NCBI RefSeq assembly: GCF_900103215.1
Contig: NZ_FNGV01000013.1
Coordinates: 62,001-126,000, forward strand
Length of the DNA: 64,000 nt
Origin: Kriegella aquimaris
Lineage (GTDB): Bacteria > Bacteroidota > Bacteroidia > Flavobacteriales > Flavobacteriaceae
Reading direction: 5' to 3'
Below the pieces are notes generated by a model that searched no databases, was not told the origin of the DNA, and saw only the letters and a list, made by a program, of their open reading frames with translations. This document shows, piece by piece, positions 7,774 through 17,728 of this stretch. The position numbers were made by a program, and so were the translations under genes. Every line of letters begins with the position of its first letter. Within the stretch, counting starts at the first letter, position 1.

Positions 7774-8922
7774 ATGATACACTTTGATCGCAACGCGTTA
7801 TTACTCTTATTAAGCATTTTTATAACATCTCTTAACGCTCAGACAGGGGTTAACAATCCTATTGAATCAAAAGAACTCAACTACATTTTCGAAGGCAACC
7901 AAGAGGGTTATGAATGTTTTCGTATCCCCGCTGTAGTAAAAACAAATAAGGGCACACTATTGGCATTTGCCGAAGGGCGCAAAAATGGATGTAGTGATAC
8001 GGGCAATATTGATCTAGTGCTAAAAAGGTCTGTCGACCATGGAAAAACTTGGAGTAACTTACAAGTAGTTTGGGACGACAAGGATAATACCTGCGGAAAC
8101 CCATCTCCCGTAGTTGATGTATCCACAGGAACTATTTTCCTATTATCAACTTGGAATCTCGGAACCGACCATGAATCAGAAATTATAAAACAAACTAGTC
8201 AAGATACTAGAAGAGTATTTGTTTTAAAATCTAAAAATGATGGGAAACGATGGAGCAAACCTGAAGATATTACCGCTGAAGTAAAACTGCCAAACTGGAC
8301 CTGGTATGCTACTGGACCAGGTTCCGGAATACAGATAACAGGTGGCAAGTATAAAAATCGTCTTATGATTGCTAGCGACCATATTGAGGCTAAAACAAAC
8401 AAATACTTCTCTCATGTCATTTATTCTGATGATCATGGAAAAACTTGGCAATTGGGCGGCACGACGCCAAACGACCAAGTGAACGAATGCGAAGTAGTCG
8501 AATTATCCGATCACAGCCTTATGCTTAATATGCGCAATTATAACCGAAACAAAAATATGCGTCAACTCGCCTATAGCTACGATGGGGGAAATAGCTGGGA
8601 GAATATGGGTCATCATGATGAACTTATTGAACCAATTTGTCAAGCTAGTATACTACGCCACAAATCACTAGGCAAGGTCAATATCTTCTTTCTTAACCCT
8701 GCGAACGCAAAAAAGAGAGTGAACATGACACTACGAATGAGCGACGATGATGGAAAAACATGGGGCCAATCACGGCAAATTTTTGCAGGACCCTCAGCTT
8801 ATTCTGATTTAACCCCGATCGACGACGAAAATATAGGGCTCTTCTATGAAGCTGGTCATAAAAGTCCTTATGAGGGAATTGCTTGGGAAATCCTAAACGT
8901 TCGAAACGGTTTAGAAAATTAG
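7774..8922 (+). CDS. nanH: Exo-alpha-sialidase, GH33
   Basis: A 382-residue enzyme with a Sec signal peptide ending near LNAQ (residue 23). All GH33 hallmarks are present: F49-R50-I51-P52, R69 (AEGR) and catalytic acid/base D75; E238 as partner of the nucleophile; R254 and R315 completing the arginine triad; and nucleophile Y343 (SAYSDL) with E359 downstream. Asp-boxes include SVDHGKTW, SDDHGKTW, SYDGGNSW and SDDDGKTW. It should release terminal sialic acids from glycoconjugates outside the cytoplasmic membrane. It is 68 bases after the PhyH gene and 77 before the mutarotase-symporter fusion. It is the only sialidase-like protein in the window with a fully recognisable active site. Confidence 0.93.
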   Translation: MIHFDRNALLLLLSIFITSLNAQTGVNNPIESKELNYIFEGNQEGYECFRIPAVVKTNKGTLLAFAEGRKNGCSDTGNIDLVLKRSVDHGKTWSNLQVVWDDKDNTCGNPSPVVDVSTGTIFLLSTWNLGTDHESEIIKQTSQDTRRVFVLKSKNDGKRWSKPEDITAEVKLPNWTWYATGPGSGIQITGGKYKNRLMIASDHIEAKTNKYFSHVIYSDDHGKTWQLGGTTPNDQVNECEVVELSDHSLMLNMRNYNRNKNMRQLAYSYDGGNSWENMGHHDELIEPICQASILRHKSLGKVNIFFLNPANAKKRVNMTLRMSDDDGKTWGQSRQIFAGPSAYSDLTPIDDENIGLFYEAGHKSPYEGIAWEILNVRNGLEN

Positions 8923-8999
8923 ATTAAAACCTAAAATATACAATCGAACATATTTAAATAAATGATACAGGGAATTGAAAAAATTAAAATACAACAAAC

Positions 9000-11684
9000 T
9001 TGAAGAAAGTACACCCCTCAACTAGTACGTTGATTTTAATAAATAGGGCAAGTCAAAAGAGCTTTTGTCTCATCGTTTTAACATTGATTTTTCTTTGTAG
9101 TCCAACTACGACCTACGGTCAAAATCAAAATTTCTTATCAGACCTCAGTTCTTCAATAACATCGCTACCCGAGCTTCCTTCAGTTAACGAACGTACGAAG
9201 TCGTTGGGCTATGCCGGAATGATAGGTGGCTTGCACAACGGGGTTATTATAGCGGCCGGCGGGGCAAATTTTCCAGACAAATTACCATGGGAAGGTGGAA
9301 AGAAAGTCTGGAGCGACGCTATTTTCCTGTTAGAGAATGGTGTTTGGCGTCAATCAAACCTTAAACTGCCCACAACCCTAGCCTATTCGGCAAATGTACA
9401 GACACCCTATGGCATAATCTCTATCGGAGGTAATAATGAGGAAAAAACTGTTGACAGTGTTTTTTTACTGAAATATAATGATGATATAAAGGATGTAGAA
9501 ATAACTTCCTACCCCCAATTACCTCAACCTTTGGCAAATATGTCTGCATGTTTTGTTGATAATGTAATTTATGTTGCAGGAGGCAACGATGGGGAACGGA
9601 GCTTCAACTCACTATATAAGCTTGATTTGGGAAAAATTGATAAATGGGAAAAACTAAATGACTTTCCTGGGGGGCCGAGAAGTTTTCATAATGTGGTTGC
9701 TCAGAATACGCCCCATTCAAAAAAAATATTTGTCATCGGGGGAAGAAACCAGACCAAGGGTCAAGAATCACACATACACAACACATATATTACTTATGAC
9801 TTAAAATCTGGCGAGTGGGATAAACAAAATACCATAATTGTAAATGGAGAGGCGAGAAAAATTATGGGCGCTTCCGCAACAGCCGAGGGATCAATGGGAA
9901 TTTTGGTTTATGGAGGCGACGACGGAAAGGTCTTTCTAGAATTAGAAAAATTAGAAAGTGAAATCAACTCCGGGCAAAATGATTCAATAGCGCAAAAACG
10001 CATCATCAAAAAAAATAAAATCCTAAATAATCATTCTGGTTTCAGTAATGAAATATTGGCCTTCAATACCATTACTGAAAAATGGTTTGTTTACGGAACT
10101 TCAAAGACAAGCCTTCCTGTAACAAGTCTATCTTTTTCTGACAAAGATTCATTTTATATTATTTCTGGCGAAACTTCGCCCGGAATAAGAACTGCTGAAT
10201 CGAGTAAAATTACTTTATTGACCGACAATCATAGTTTTGGCTTCTGGAACTATGTGGTTTTAATCGCCTATTTGTTAATAACCATTCTCATTGGACTCTA
10301 TTTTGCCAATAAACAGCGATCCACTGCCGACTATTTCTCTGGAGGTGGCCGAGTGCCTTCGTGGGCAGCTGGGATAAGCCTTTTTGGAACCTTACTAAGT
10401 GCACTTACTTTTATGGCAATCCCGGCTAAATCATTTTTAACGGATTGGTCTTATTTTTTCTTGAATATTACGGCAGTATTGATTGTACCCGTGATCGTTT
10501 TTATATTTATCCCCTACTTCAACAAGCTAAATATTACAACTGCTTACGAGTTTCTAGAAAATAGATTCAACTACTTGGCAAGGGTATTGGGCAGTCTTTC
10601 TTTTATTCTGTTCCAGTTGGGGCGAATTGGCATCGTTTTGTTGCTTCCTTCTCTGGCAATTGCTATTGTCACCGGTATATCTGTAGAAGCTAGTATTCTT
10701 ATTATGGGAATATTATGTATCCTATATACCACCTTTGGGGGTATTGAGGCAGTAATCTGGACAGATGTCTTACAGGTAATCGTCTTAATGGGAGGAAGTA
10801 TTTTGGCTATTTTTTATTTATTAGCACAGCTAGATATGGATATGGGAGAGGTATATGATTTCGCTTATAATCATAATAAATTCAATATTATGAATTTTGA
10901 TTTTAAGTTTACTGAATCTACTTTTTGGGTGGTATTTTTAGGCGGGCTGGCTTCTGCCCTTATAACCCAGAGTACCGACCAAACTGTTGTACAACGTTAC
11001 CTTACCAGTTCTAGCGTGAAAGGGGCTCAAAAGGTATCTTATGTCAACGCTATTCTATCGTTGCCCGCAACTTTTATATTTTTTGGAATCGGGACACTTT
11101 TATTTGTCTTCTATTCAAAAATGCCTGCCAAGCTACCCATGGAATTATCGAATAATGACTCCATATTCCCATTGTATATTGTCAATGAGCTTCCGATTGG
11201 TATTTCAGGTTTATTGATCGCTGCTGTTTTTTCAGCAGCCATGTCGAGTATAAGTAGTAGTTTAAATTCAGTATCTACTGCCTTCTGCAATGATTTTTAC
11301 AAGCATTTTAAACCAAACACACCTGACTTAAAATTACTGAAAATCGCTAGAATTACAACCTTGGTAATAGGTTTTCTTGGAATAATACTTGCACTTTGGA
11401 TGGCCAAATCTGAAATCAAATCATTATGGGATCAATTCCTTTTATTCATTGGGCTTCTTACTGCTGGGCTTGGTGGTATGTTTCTCTTGGGCGTACTGAC
11501 GAAGAAAGCCAATGCAAAAGGAACATTACTCGGAGTATTGACTAGCACCTTACTTCTTTACTATTTAAGTACCGCTACGGACATCCATATTCTGATGTAC
11601 TCATTTATTGGCTTAGTTACTTGCTATTTAAGTGGATATATCTTTAGCCTCATTTTTACAGATAAAAAACGTCATACCAACTAA
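9000..11684 (+). CDS. Fused kelch-type mutarotase (NanM/YjhT-like) and sodium:solute symporter
   Basis: An 894-residue protein. After a signal-like hydrophobic N-terminus, residues ~50-400 form a kelch propeller with GGANFPDKLPWEGG, typical of the cyclically permuted mutarotase (NanM/YjhT) family. NanM interconverts Neu5Ac anomers in the periplasm of enteric bacteria. Residues ~415-890 are a multi-spanning SSS-family symporter (ADYFSGGGRVPSWAAGISLFGT, then sodium-site-like GLLIAAVFSAAMSS). The fusion couples anomer interconversion at the outer face with sodium-driven uptake. The start is TTG at 9000: the only nearby ATG (8962) is out of frame, and the first internal Met falls inside the propeller. 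Its operon partner is the GH33 sialidase. Confidence 0.88.
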   Translation: MKKVHPSTSTLILINRASQKSFCLIVLTLIFLCSPTTTYGQNQNFLSDLSSSITSLPELPSVNERTKSLGYAGMIGGLHNGVIIAAGGANFPDKLPWEGGKKVWSDAIFLLENGVWRQSNLKLPTTLAYSANVQTPYGIISIGGNNEEKTVDSVFLLKYNDDIKDVEITSYPQLPQPLANMSACFVDNVIYVAGGNDGERSFNSLYKLDLGKIDKWEKLNDFPGGPRSFHNVVAQNTPHSKKIFVIGGRNQTKGQESHIHNTYITYDLKSGEWDKQNTIIVNGEARKIMGASATAEGSMGILVYGGDDGKVFLELEKLESEINSGQNDSIAQKRIIKKNKILNNHSGFSNEILAFNTITEKWFVYGTSKTSLPVTSLSFSDKDSFYIISGETSPGIRTAESSKITLLTDNHSFGFWNYVVLIAYLLITILIGLYFANKQRSTADYFSGGGRVPSWAAGISLFGTLLSALTFMAIPAKSFLTDWSYFFLNITAVLIVPVIVFIFIPYFNKLNITTAYEFLENRFNYLARVLGSLSFILFQLGRIGIVLLLPSLAIAIVTGISVEASILIMGILCILYTTFGGIEAVIWTDVLQVIVLMGGSILAIFYLLAQLDMDMGEVYDFAYNHNKFNIMNFDFKFTESTFWVVFLGGLASALITQSTDQTVVQRYLTSSSVKGAQKVSYVNAILSLPATFIFFGIGTLLFVFYSKMPAKLPMELSNNDSIFPLYIVNELPIGISGLLIAAVFSAAMSSISSSLNSVSTAFCNDFYKHFKPNTPDLKLLKIARITTLVIGFLGIILALWMAKSEIKSLWDQFLLFIGLLTAGLGGMFLLGVLTKKANAKGTLLGVLTSTLLLYYLSTATDIHILMYSFIGLVTCYLSGYIFSLIFTDKKRHTN

Positions 11685-11721
11685 TACGCTAAAAATTTAA
11701 GGTCTATTAAAAATATTAGAA

Positions 11722-12504
11722 ATGAAAAGAATAGAAGACTTAAACGACAAAGACAGACAATTAGAATTACGCTCTAACTTCGAAAGGGATGGTTATATTT
11801 TTTATCCTGGATTTATCAATAGTGAGGAAGTAGATTTAATAAAATCTAAAATCGATGAATTTATCAGAAAAAAGGTAGGCGATATGCCCAAAAGTGAAGT
11901 TTATTATGAAGATGTCAATGATTTAAGCACTTTAAAGCAGTTACAAAGACTTTTTAATTATGATCCTTTTTTCTTTGACATGATGTTTGGAAGTAGATTT
12001 GAGAAATTGGCTTCCATACTGTTGAATGATGGTGTTCAGGGCAAGAATATTCAATATTTCAATAAACCCCCTAAAATTGGAAAACCAACCCCACCACATC
12101 AAGACGGATACTATTTTATGTTAGCACCAAATGAAGCAGTAACGATGTGGCTAGCCCTTGAAGAAGTGAATGAAATAAATGGTTGTGTGAGGTACGTCAA
12201 AGAATCTCACAAATATGGTATGCGCAGCCACGGCAGAACAAAAACCTTAGGATTTTCACAGGGCATTTCTGATTACGGATGCCCAAATGATCTAAAAAAC
12301 GAAATATTCTTTCCAACAAAGGAAGGTGACCTACTCGTTCATCACTCACTAACTATTCATAGGGCTGACGGAAACACAAGTGACCGTACCAGAAAAGCTA
12401 TGGGTTTTATATATTATGCGGATAAGGCGAAGGAAGATAGGGAAGCACGGGCAGCTTATGAAGAAGAACTATCTAAACAATTGGCCATGGAAAAAAAGAT
12501 TTAA
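11722..12504 (+). CDS. Second PhyH-family Fe(II)/2-oxoglutarate dioxygenase
   Basis: A 260-residue cytoplasmic protein. The iron triad is H126-x-D128 (PPHQDGYYF) and H213 (LTIHRADGN), with R222/R224 for 2-oxoglutarate. It is only distantly similar to the PhyH protein at 6926, so it probably catalyses a different step rather than being a recent duplicate. It ends the operon 37 bases after the symporter. Eukaryotic-like PhyH proteins in bacteria often hydroxylate or demethylate small metabolites; here the context points to a sialic acid-related substrate such as an O-methyl or N-glycolyl form, which is inference. An overlapping 71-codon frame at 12380-12595 is a shadow. Confidence 0.85.
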   Translation: MKRIEDLNDKDRQLELRSNFERDGYIFYPGFINSEEVDLIKSKIDEFIRKKVGDMPKSEVYYEDVNDLSTLKQLQRLFNYDPFFFDMMFGSRFEKLASILLNDGVQGKNIQYFNKPPKIGKPTPPHQDGYYFMLAPNEAVTMWLALEEVNEINGCVRYVKESHKYGMRSHGRTKTLGFSQGISDYGCPNDLKNEIFFPTKEGDLLVHHSLTIHRADGNTSDRTRKAMGFIYYADKAKEDREARAAYEEELSKQLAMEKKI

Positions 12505-12857
12505 GAAACTTTACCTGATTTGTTCGCACATGCAAGTCAAAAAATTACCCTTAAGGAATGTTATTGTCTACTCTTTCAGAAGACAAGAAAGCTAACCCTA
12601 CACCATAAACCATCCGGTATACAGTCTTATCGGATTTTACCAGAATGGCGCCAAAATTCGAGTTTTTTTTAACTAAAAGAACAGGTCACCATCAATAAAC
12701 TTTCATCCATAGAAAATATCGAAGGCAGAAATGAAGAAATCCAACTATAATCGTTCTTCAACTACCGGTCAAGGCATCGCAAAACATTACAAAGAAACGG
12801 ACCATTACGGATTAAATTTCGGATTGCGGCGTGCGCATAGCGAGATAAGTGAACCCG
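12505..12857. other. 353-base spacer between convergent genes
   Basis: It separates the 3' ends of the sialic acid operon and the cytochrome peroxidase gene. I found no credible gene and no clear hairpin terminator in it. Confidence 0.4.
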
Positions 12858-14741
12858 TTAATTCTTAAGAGCCGTAAATCCTGAAGTATCCGTTAGCGTC
12901 TCCATAAAGGCAATAACATCTTGAATTTCTTGCTTAGACAAATCCAATGGCGAATCAGACAACGTTTGATTTTCAACCTCTAAGCCCATACCTGCGCCTC
13001 CACCCAAGTTGTAAAATTCCAAGACATCTTCTAAAGTACCAAATAGACCATTATGCATATAAGGTGCTGTTAAGGCTATATTTCTAACAGAAACTGTTTT
13101 GAAGGAATTTTTAAAATAAGGATGTTTGTCAACGCTCAGACCATTTTTCATTCGCCCCAAGTCCGTATCCAACTTTGGGTCAACAGCATCAAAACCCTCT
13201 GTAATCCCTAAAACTTCCGATTCAGATTCTAAATAAAAAGGAGGAATGGTTCCATTAAACATCGGCGCAAAATGACAACTGCCGCACGCTCCCTTCCCCA
13301 TAAATAAATTGAAACCCCGTTTGGCATTCTCAGGGTACTCATTTGTTTCGTTCCGCACATACTTATCAAAGGGGCTGTTCAAAGATTTCAACGAGTTTAC
13401 ATAAGCTGCAATAGCGTTACTTATGGAACGCTCATTAATATCTTGTTTGCTTATTCCTCCAAAAGCCTCATTAAATAATCTTACATAATTAGGACTTTTA
13501 TTCAGTTTACTAACAATAGCATTAAAATTGGTGTTAAATTCCAAACTATCATCAATAACATGCACTACTTGTCTCTCCAGGTCAATTTCTCTCATGTCCC
13601 AGAAATACCGCGTGGAGAAGCCAGCATTTATGATCGATGGCGAATTTCTAGCTGTAAAAAAACCCTCCTTATTTGATTTACTTTTTGGCAACCCATCCGT
13701 AAAAGCTTTGTCCGGATTATGACAGCTAATGCATGCCAATTTATTGCCCGCAGAAAGCTGAGTGTCTTCAAACAAAAGCCTCCCTAATTTAATGGTCTCA
13801 GGGTTATCTAATGGTAGATAAACCAATTCCGAATAAAAATCAGTCTCCAAAAAATTAATATCAAATATATTTGTTGCGTTATAGTTTTGAGCATGTTTTT
13901 TAAAAGGTTCTAACTTTATATTGTTTGCCTTCTGAAATTCTAACAACGCAGCATACAAGGGGTTCACAACTTCTTTTAAAAATGCTAAACGGTCAAAATC
14001 ATTAAAATCGGTATTGGCGCCTAAATTTTTTATTCCTTTATCAAAAAGTTTTGTGATGGTTTCAAATTTATATTTTGCTGCTGGAGAAATACCTGTTTCA
14101 AAATATAAAAATGTGGTCTTCATACTGTTCAAGCTCACATAACTCTCTTTCAAACCATTCACAGAACCAGGAGTATCGTACCCCGTTAACCCTAAAGTAA
14201 AGATTCTAACAAGGCCCGACCGAATACATTCTATTATTTGGCTCGACTTTAAATGAATTGGTAAATGTACTTTGGAAATAAAATCAACACGATCTTTAAG
14301 TCCGTTTGCTAATTCAGTAATGTGCTGTAGATTTTCCGTGGTAGCCTCTTCAAAATCAGCCTCATCAAGTGCTTGCAAGCCGCAAGGAGCTATAATATCT
14401 CCTGCTTCAAAATACTCACTTACTCTAGGTAGAGGTGCACCATTAATATACGTTCCACTGTAGGTGGTTTGGTAATAATCAAAAATAAATTCTACCTCTT
14501 TATAAACCAACCGGGTTTTCTCAACCTGCCTTTTTAGCTGTACTATGTTTGAAGGGGTTGAATTATTGGCAAGGACCGCTAATAGTTCAACTTCTTTTTG
14601 AAATGTTCTAAAATTAGCATTATATACTGCGGCTACTTTTTCAGGAACCGTATCTATTGGATCTAGAATTGCTGTTTTTTTACCAGACAACACCAAAAAA
14701 CAAATGGAAATTAACCCTAATAAAATGCTTGTTTTTTTCAT
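12858..14741 (-). CDS. Dihaem cytochrome c peroxidase (MauG/CcpA family) with helical N-terminal domain
   Basis: A 627-residue exported protein with an N-terminal signal/anchor. Two c-type haem sites are present, CISCH at 337-341 and CGSCH at 486-490, in the bacterial CCP/MauG order. Characteristic segments such as FTDG, TARNSPSIINAG, FWDMR and APYMHNG surround them. About 300 extra N-terminal residues are helical and resemble the imelysin-like extensions seen in many Bacteroidota CCPs. It would reduce hydrogen peroxide in the periplasm using cytochrome electrons, or oxidise another substrate as MauG does. It stands at the head of a minus-strand run but is separated by about 115 bases from the phosphoesterase, so co-transcription is uncertain. 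Confidence 0.87.
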   Translation of the reverse strand: MKKTSILLGLISICFLVLSGKKTAILDPIDTVPEKVAAVYNANFRTFQKEVELLAVLANNSTPSNIVQLKRQVEKTRLVYKEVEFIFDYYQTTYSGTYINGAPLPRVSEYFEAGDIIAPCGLQALDEADFEEATTENLQHITELANGLKDRVDFISKVHLPIHLKSSQIIECIRSGLVRIFTLGLTGYDTPGSVNGLKESYVSLNSMKTTFLYFETGISPAAKYKFETITKLFDKGIKNLGANTDFNDFDRLAFLKEVVNPLYAALLEFQKANNIKLEPFKKHAQNYNATNIFDINFLETDFYSELVYLPLDNPETIKLGRLLFEDTQLSAGNKLACISCHNPDKAFTDGLPKSKSNKEGFFTARNSPSIINAGFSTRYFWDMREIDLERQVVHVIDDSLEFNTNFNAIVSKLNKSPNYVRLFNEAFGGISKQDINERSISNAIAAYVNSLKSLNSPFDKYVRNETNEYPENAKRGFNLFMGKGACGSCHFAPMFNGTIPPFYLESESEVLGITEGFDAVDPKLDTDLGRMKNGLSVDKHPYFKNSFKTVSVRNIALTAPYMHNGLFGTLEDVLEFYNLGGGAGMGLEVENQTLSDSPLDLSKQEIQDVIAFMETLTDTSGFTALKN

Positions 14742-14857
14742 TTTTAATTAGCGCTAATTTCCATTCTGTTAATCCCTTTTAACCTGACCGATTTTACTTT
14801 GCGCTATTGCGAAAATCCTTTAATTAGTTTAATACTTATCGACCTTTGACCGCTGTA

Positions 14858-16528
14858 TTATTCAATGGTAAGCGATTCGGTGAATGTTCTTTTATTTGTA
14901 ATGACTTCAACAAGATACATTCCTTTTGGCAGCGTGCTCACATTAATTGCTTCTTTTCTACTCTTTTTCACACGCTTCCCAATGCTATTATAAAACTTAA
15001 CTTTCTTTAGTCGTTCCCCGGAATTCACAGTAATGTTCACCATGTCCGTATCAGAAACATAAGTAAGGGCATTCCCCTTCTGTATCGAATTATTTCTACC
15101 ATTTTTGAGGGCTAAACCTGCTTTATTTATGGTGAAATAATCATCAATCTCCTCATTTTCTCTAATAAACTTTACAGTCAGGTTTTGTCCACCATTGCCA
15201 TCATCTTCAATCTCCATAACACTAGACCCTAGTTTATTTAAAGACACATACATAGCTTTATGATCAAGTGAACCACCAGATACTTGACCAGCGGAGCCCG
15301 TAAGTAAGTAAACAGCACCTTCTGTATCCACATTAGTTTTTTGGTATGCTCCATCTCCGTCTTCTTTTCCGTCTCCATTCCCGTTTGAACCAACGGTATG
15401 ACCCCCTTTGGTAATTTCAGCTGGGTTAAAGGTTTTGGAAAGTCCATGATGCCCATTTATGAAGTAAGAGCGCTCATATGAGTGACTATGTCCGTTTAAA
15501 ATAAGATCTACGCCATTATCTTCCATCATCGGCATAAAATTTTCTCGCATTTCAATAAGTCGATCTTCTGTATCTGAGTCATGAGACCCTTTGGTGTATA
15601 CAGGATGATGAAATAAAGTTACAATCCAATCTTGCGTTGTATTTTGTATATCGGTTAGTGTCCAATTATACATGGCACCTCCAACTTCGCGACTAGTATG
15701 ATGAGAGTCTAGTATGATGAAATGAATATTGGCATAATCAAAAGAATAATAGGCCTCGGTACCTGAGGCAGTTCCCCCAGCTTCCGCCTCTTTTGGGAAG
15801 GTAAATATATCATAATATGGACCAGACTGTTTTGCAGAATCGGCAGTCTTACCATCATGATTTCCTAGACAAGACCATGCCACTGATTTTTTGAGCATAT
15901 CATCATACATATCAAAAAAGGCATTTTGATATTCCTCATCGGTTCCACTGCCATAAGCGTTGTCTCCTAAAAACAGCATCATATCTGTTTTATCTGTCTT
16001 TGTTGGAGCCGCAGCAACATATTTGTAATATGCATCCCGAACATCTCTCTGATTGGAGTTTGCTTTACCCGCGTCACCTAAAATCCATGCCCGTACAAAT
16101 TGTCTAGTGCCTGCCACAGGAGCTGTTATAACATACATATCTCCTGAAGCACTTTCAGATAATACTTCTTTTTTGTTGCCAATATTGAAATAATATTTTG
16201 TATTCGGTGTTAGCCCAGACAAGGCAACTTCATGTTCGGTTGTTAGCTTAGTATTTGATTCTTTCCTAGCTAATGACCCAATTTTTTTACCATAATTAAC
16301 AACAGATTCGATTGCAATATCCGTTCGCCATTTGACAACAACACTGGTTGGTGTACCACTTTGCAAATAAGGACCTCTTTCTACAACTACAGAAGGTGAA
16401 TTCTGCGGAAGATCAACCTTTTTAGAGTTTTGGGCGACACTAACGCTTGGAATTTCTGCTATCGCTGTTTGTGCAAATGAATATACCGTAAAAAGCAGTA
16501 TTAGTATTTGAGTAATTTTTCTAATCAT
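14858..16528 (-). CDS. Secreted purple-acid-phosphatase-like metallophosphoesterase with T9SS sorting domain
   Basis: The gene encodes 556 residues from ATG 16528. That start forms an ATGA overlap with the stop of the upstream TPR gene and directly begins a signal peptide, so the longer reading is rejected. An N-terminal fibronectin-like domain (~45-140) precedes a calcineurin-type core with GDAG, GDNAYG, GNHD, FHHPVYTKGSH and GHSHSYER, which supply the two-metal ligands. The last ~75 residues (KKVKFYNSIGKRV, LPKGMYLVEV) form a type IX secretion C-terminal sorting domain, so the enzyme is exported to the cell surface or medium. The probable role is hydrolysis of phosphomonoesters or diesters for phosphate scavenging. 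This is the only clear T9SS cargo I see in the window. Confidence 0.9.
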   Translation of the reverse strand: MIRKITQILILLFTVYSFAQTAIAEIPSVSVAQNSKKVDLPQNSPSVVVERGPYLQSGTPTSVVVKWRTDIAIESVVNYGKKIGSLARKESNTKLTTEHEVALSGLTPNTKYYFNIGNKKEVLSESASGDMYVITAPVAGTRQFVRAWILGDAGKANSNQRDVRDAYYKYVAAAPTKTDKTDMMLFLGDNAYGSGTDEEYQNAFFDMYDDMLKKSVAWSCLGNHDGKTADSAKQSGPYYDIFTFPKEAEAGGTASGTEAYYSFDYANIHFIILDSHHTSREVGGAMYNWTLTDIQNTTQDWIVTLFHHPVYTKGSHDSDTEDRLIEMRENFMPMMEDNGVDLILNGHSHSYERSYFINGHHGLSKTFNPAEITKGGHTVGSNGNGDGKEDGDGAYQKTNVDTEGAVYLLTGSAGQVSGGSLDHKAMYVSLNKLGSSVMEIEDDGNGGQNLTVKFIRENEEIDDYFTINKAGLALKNGRNNSIQKGNALTYVSDTDMVNITVNSGERLKKVKFYNSIGKRVKKSRKEAINVSTLPKGMYLVEVITNKRTFTESLTIE

Positions 16529-17397
16529 AATTTCTGGTTGTTTAAGCTTTCTAAACATTTTATTCGTTCTTTTAATTTGATTATAGAGTTCATATTTTTG
16601 AACCTAGCGTCTAACTGCTCAATTGCACTTGTAGCTAGTATTAATGATATGTTTGCCTCTTGTGGCTTATTTACTTTTACTAAATACTCCGCTTTTTTAT
16701 AATACCAGAACTCTTTTCTTTTGTATTCAAGAATAAAATAATTGTATTGGTCCAATGCTTTGTCAATTTGACCCGAATCTTTTAGATAGTCCAATTTCCT
16801 AAGTTGAAGGGATAAGGTATTCGGTCCGACTTGGTTTAAGCCAGATTCAATCGCATTTAAAGCACCCGCATAATTCCTATTGTTTTCGGCAAGTATAATG
16901 TCAGTATATTCCAAAATATCTTCTGGTCGAACATCAATCATAGTATCCATAACATAGCGGTAAGCCTCTAATGACTTTTTATATGCCCCAAGTTTGAATA
17001 ATATTTGAGCCTCAAGTTTTTTAGCTTTTACGTCAATACTATCTGCCTCTAGATAAGTTGTTATACTTGTTAAAGCATCGTTGTAATCTTCGGTTAAATA
17101 ATTAACCTCGGCAATTCTAAACTGTAGCTCTTTATCTGTATTTCCTAAAGAAGTAGATTTAAGATAATCTTCAAGGGCTTTGACGTATTCAAGGTGCTGT
17201 TGATACAAGAACCCCCTTTCGTAGTATAGTTCAAAATTATTTGGACTCTTTAATATTTCCTGCGTTTTTTTTATTATCCGCTGAGTTAAGTCACCGTGCG
17301 CGAACATCTGCACAGATAACAGTAAAACGGTAATAGTGAGTAGTTTTTTATTTATAACGTGACCAATAACGTTATTAGGCGTACGCTTTTTAAACAT
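16525..17397 (-). CDS. Secreted TPR-repeat protein
   Basis: A 290-residue protein. A hydrophobic signal segment (about residues 18-34, ending VQMFAHG) is followed by tandem TPR helices, for example NFELYYERGFLYQQHLEYVKALEDYLK and repeats up to the C-terminus. It overlaps the phosphoesterase start by four bases (ATGA), so the two are translationally coupled and probably work together, perhaps as a periplasmic scaffold for secretion or assembly. No enzymatic motif is seen. Confidence 0.8.
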   Translation of the reverse strand: MFKKRTPNNVIGHVINKKLLTITVLLLSVQMFAHGDLTQRIIKKTQEILKSPNNFELYYERGFLYQQHLEYVKALEDYLKSTSLGNTDKELQFRIAEVNYLTEDYNDALTSITTYLEADSIDVKAKKLEAQILFKLGAYKKSLEAYRYVMDTMIDVRPEDILEYTDIILAENNRNYAGALNAIESGLNQVGPNTLSLQLRKLDYLKDSGQIDKALDQYNYFILEYKRKEFWYYKKAEYLVKVNKPQEANISLILATSAIEQLDARFKNMNSIIKLKERIKCLESLNNQKL

Positions 17398-17728
17398 TAG
17401 AAATGATAATCTTGTAAGAAAGCAAATGTACTTATATTAACAGTAAATAAATTCTCTGGAAAACTTAAAAAATTGGTAAAACATTGAGTTTTTTAGTGAA
17501 ATTTCTAAAAAACAAACGATAATCATAACTTCCTTTCGAAAATCGAACCACTCAAAACTAAAAGGTTCATCGAGAATAAGGTTTAAAAAAATTAAAGGGA
17601 TGTAATTAAAATAATGATCAAACAAAAGGTTTTTGCTATTGACATAGACGGAAAGTAAATACTTTTTTGCTTCCTCCCGTACTATTTATAGCCAAATGGT
17701 CGGGGCTTTCTTTGACTTTAAGAGATGC
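17398..17728. other. 331-base spacer
   Basis: It lies between the TPR gene start and the DUF4056 gene end, both on the minus strand. It would hold the promoter of the TPR-phosphoesterase pair. A 62-codon minus-strand frame at 17437-17625 has low-complexity hydrophobic content and no recognisable features, so it is not called. Confidence 0.4.

Noticed and set aside
17437-17625. 62-codon minus-strand frame
   Set aside because: Phe/Ile-rich sequence from AT-rich spacer DNA, with no family, start context or conserved motif.
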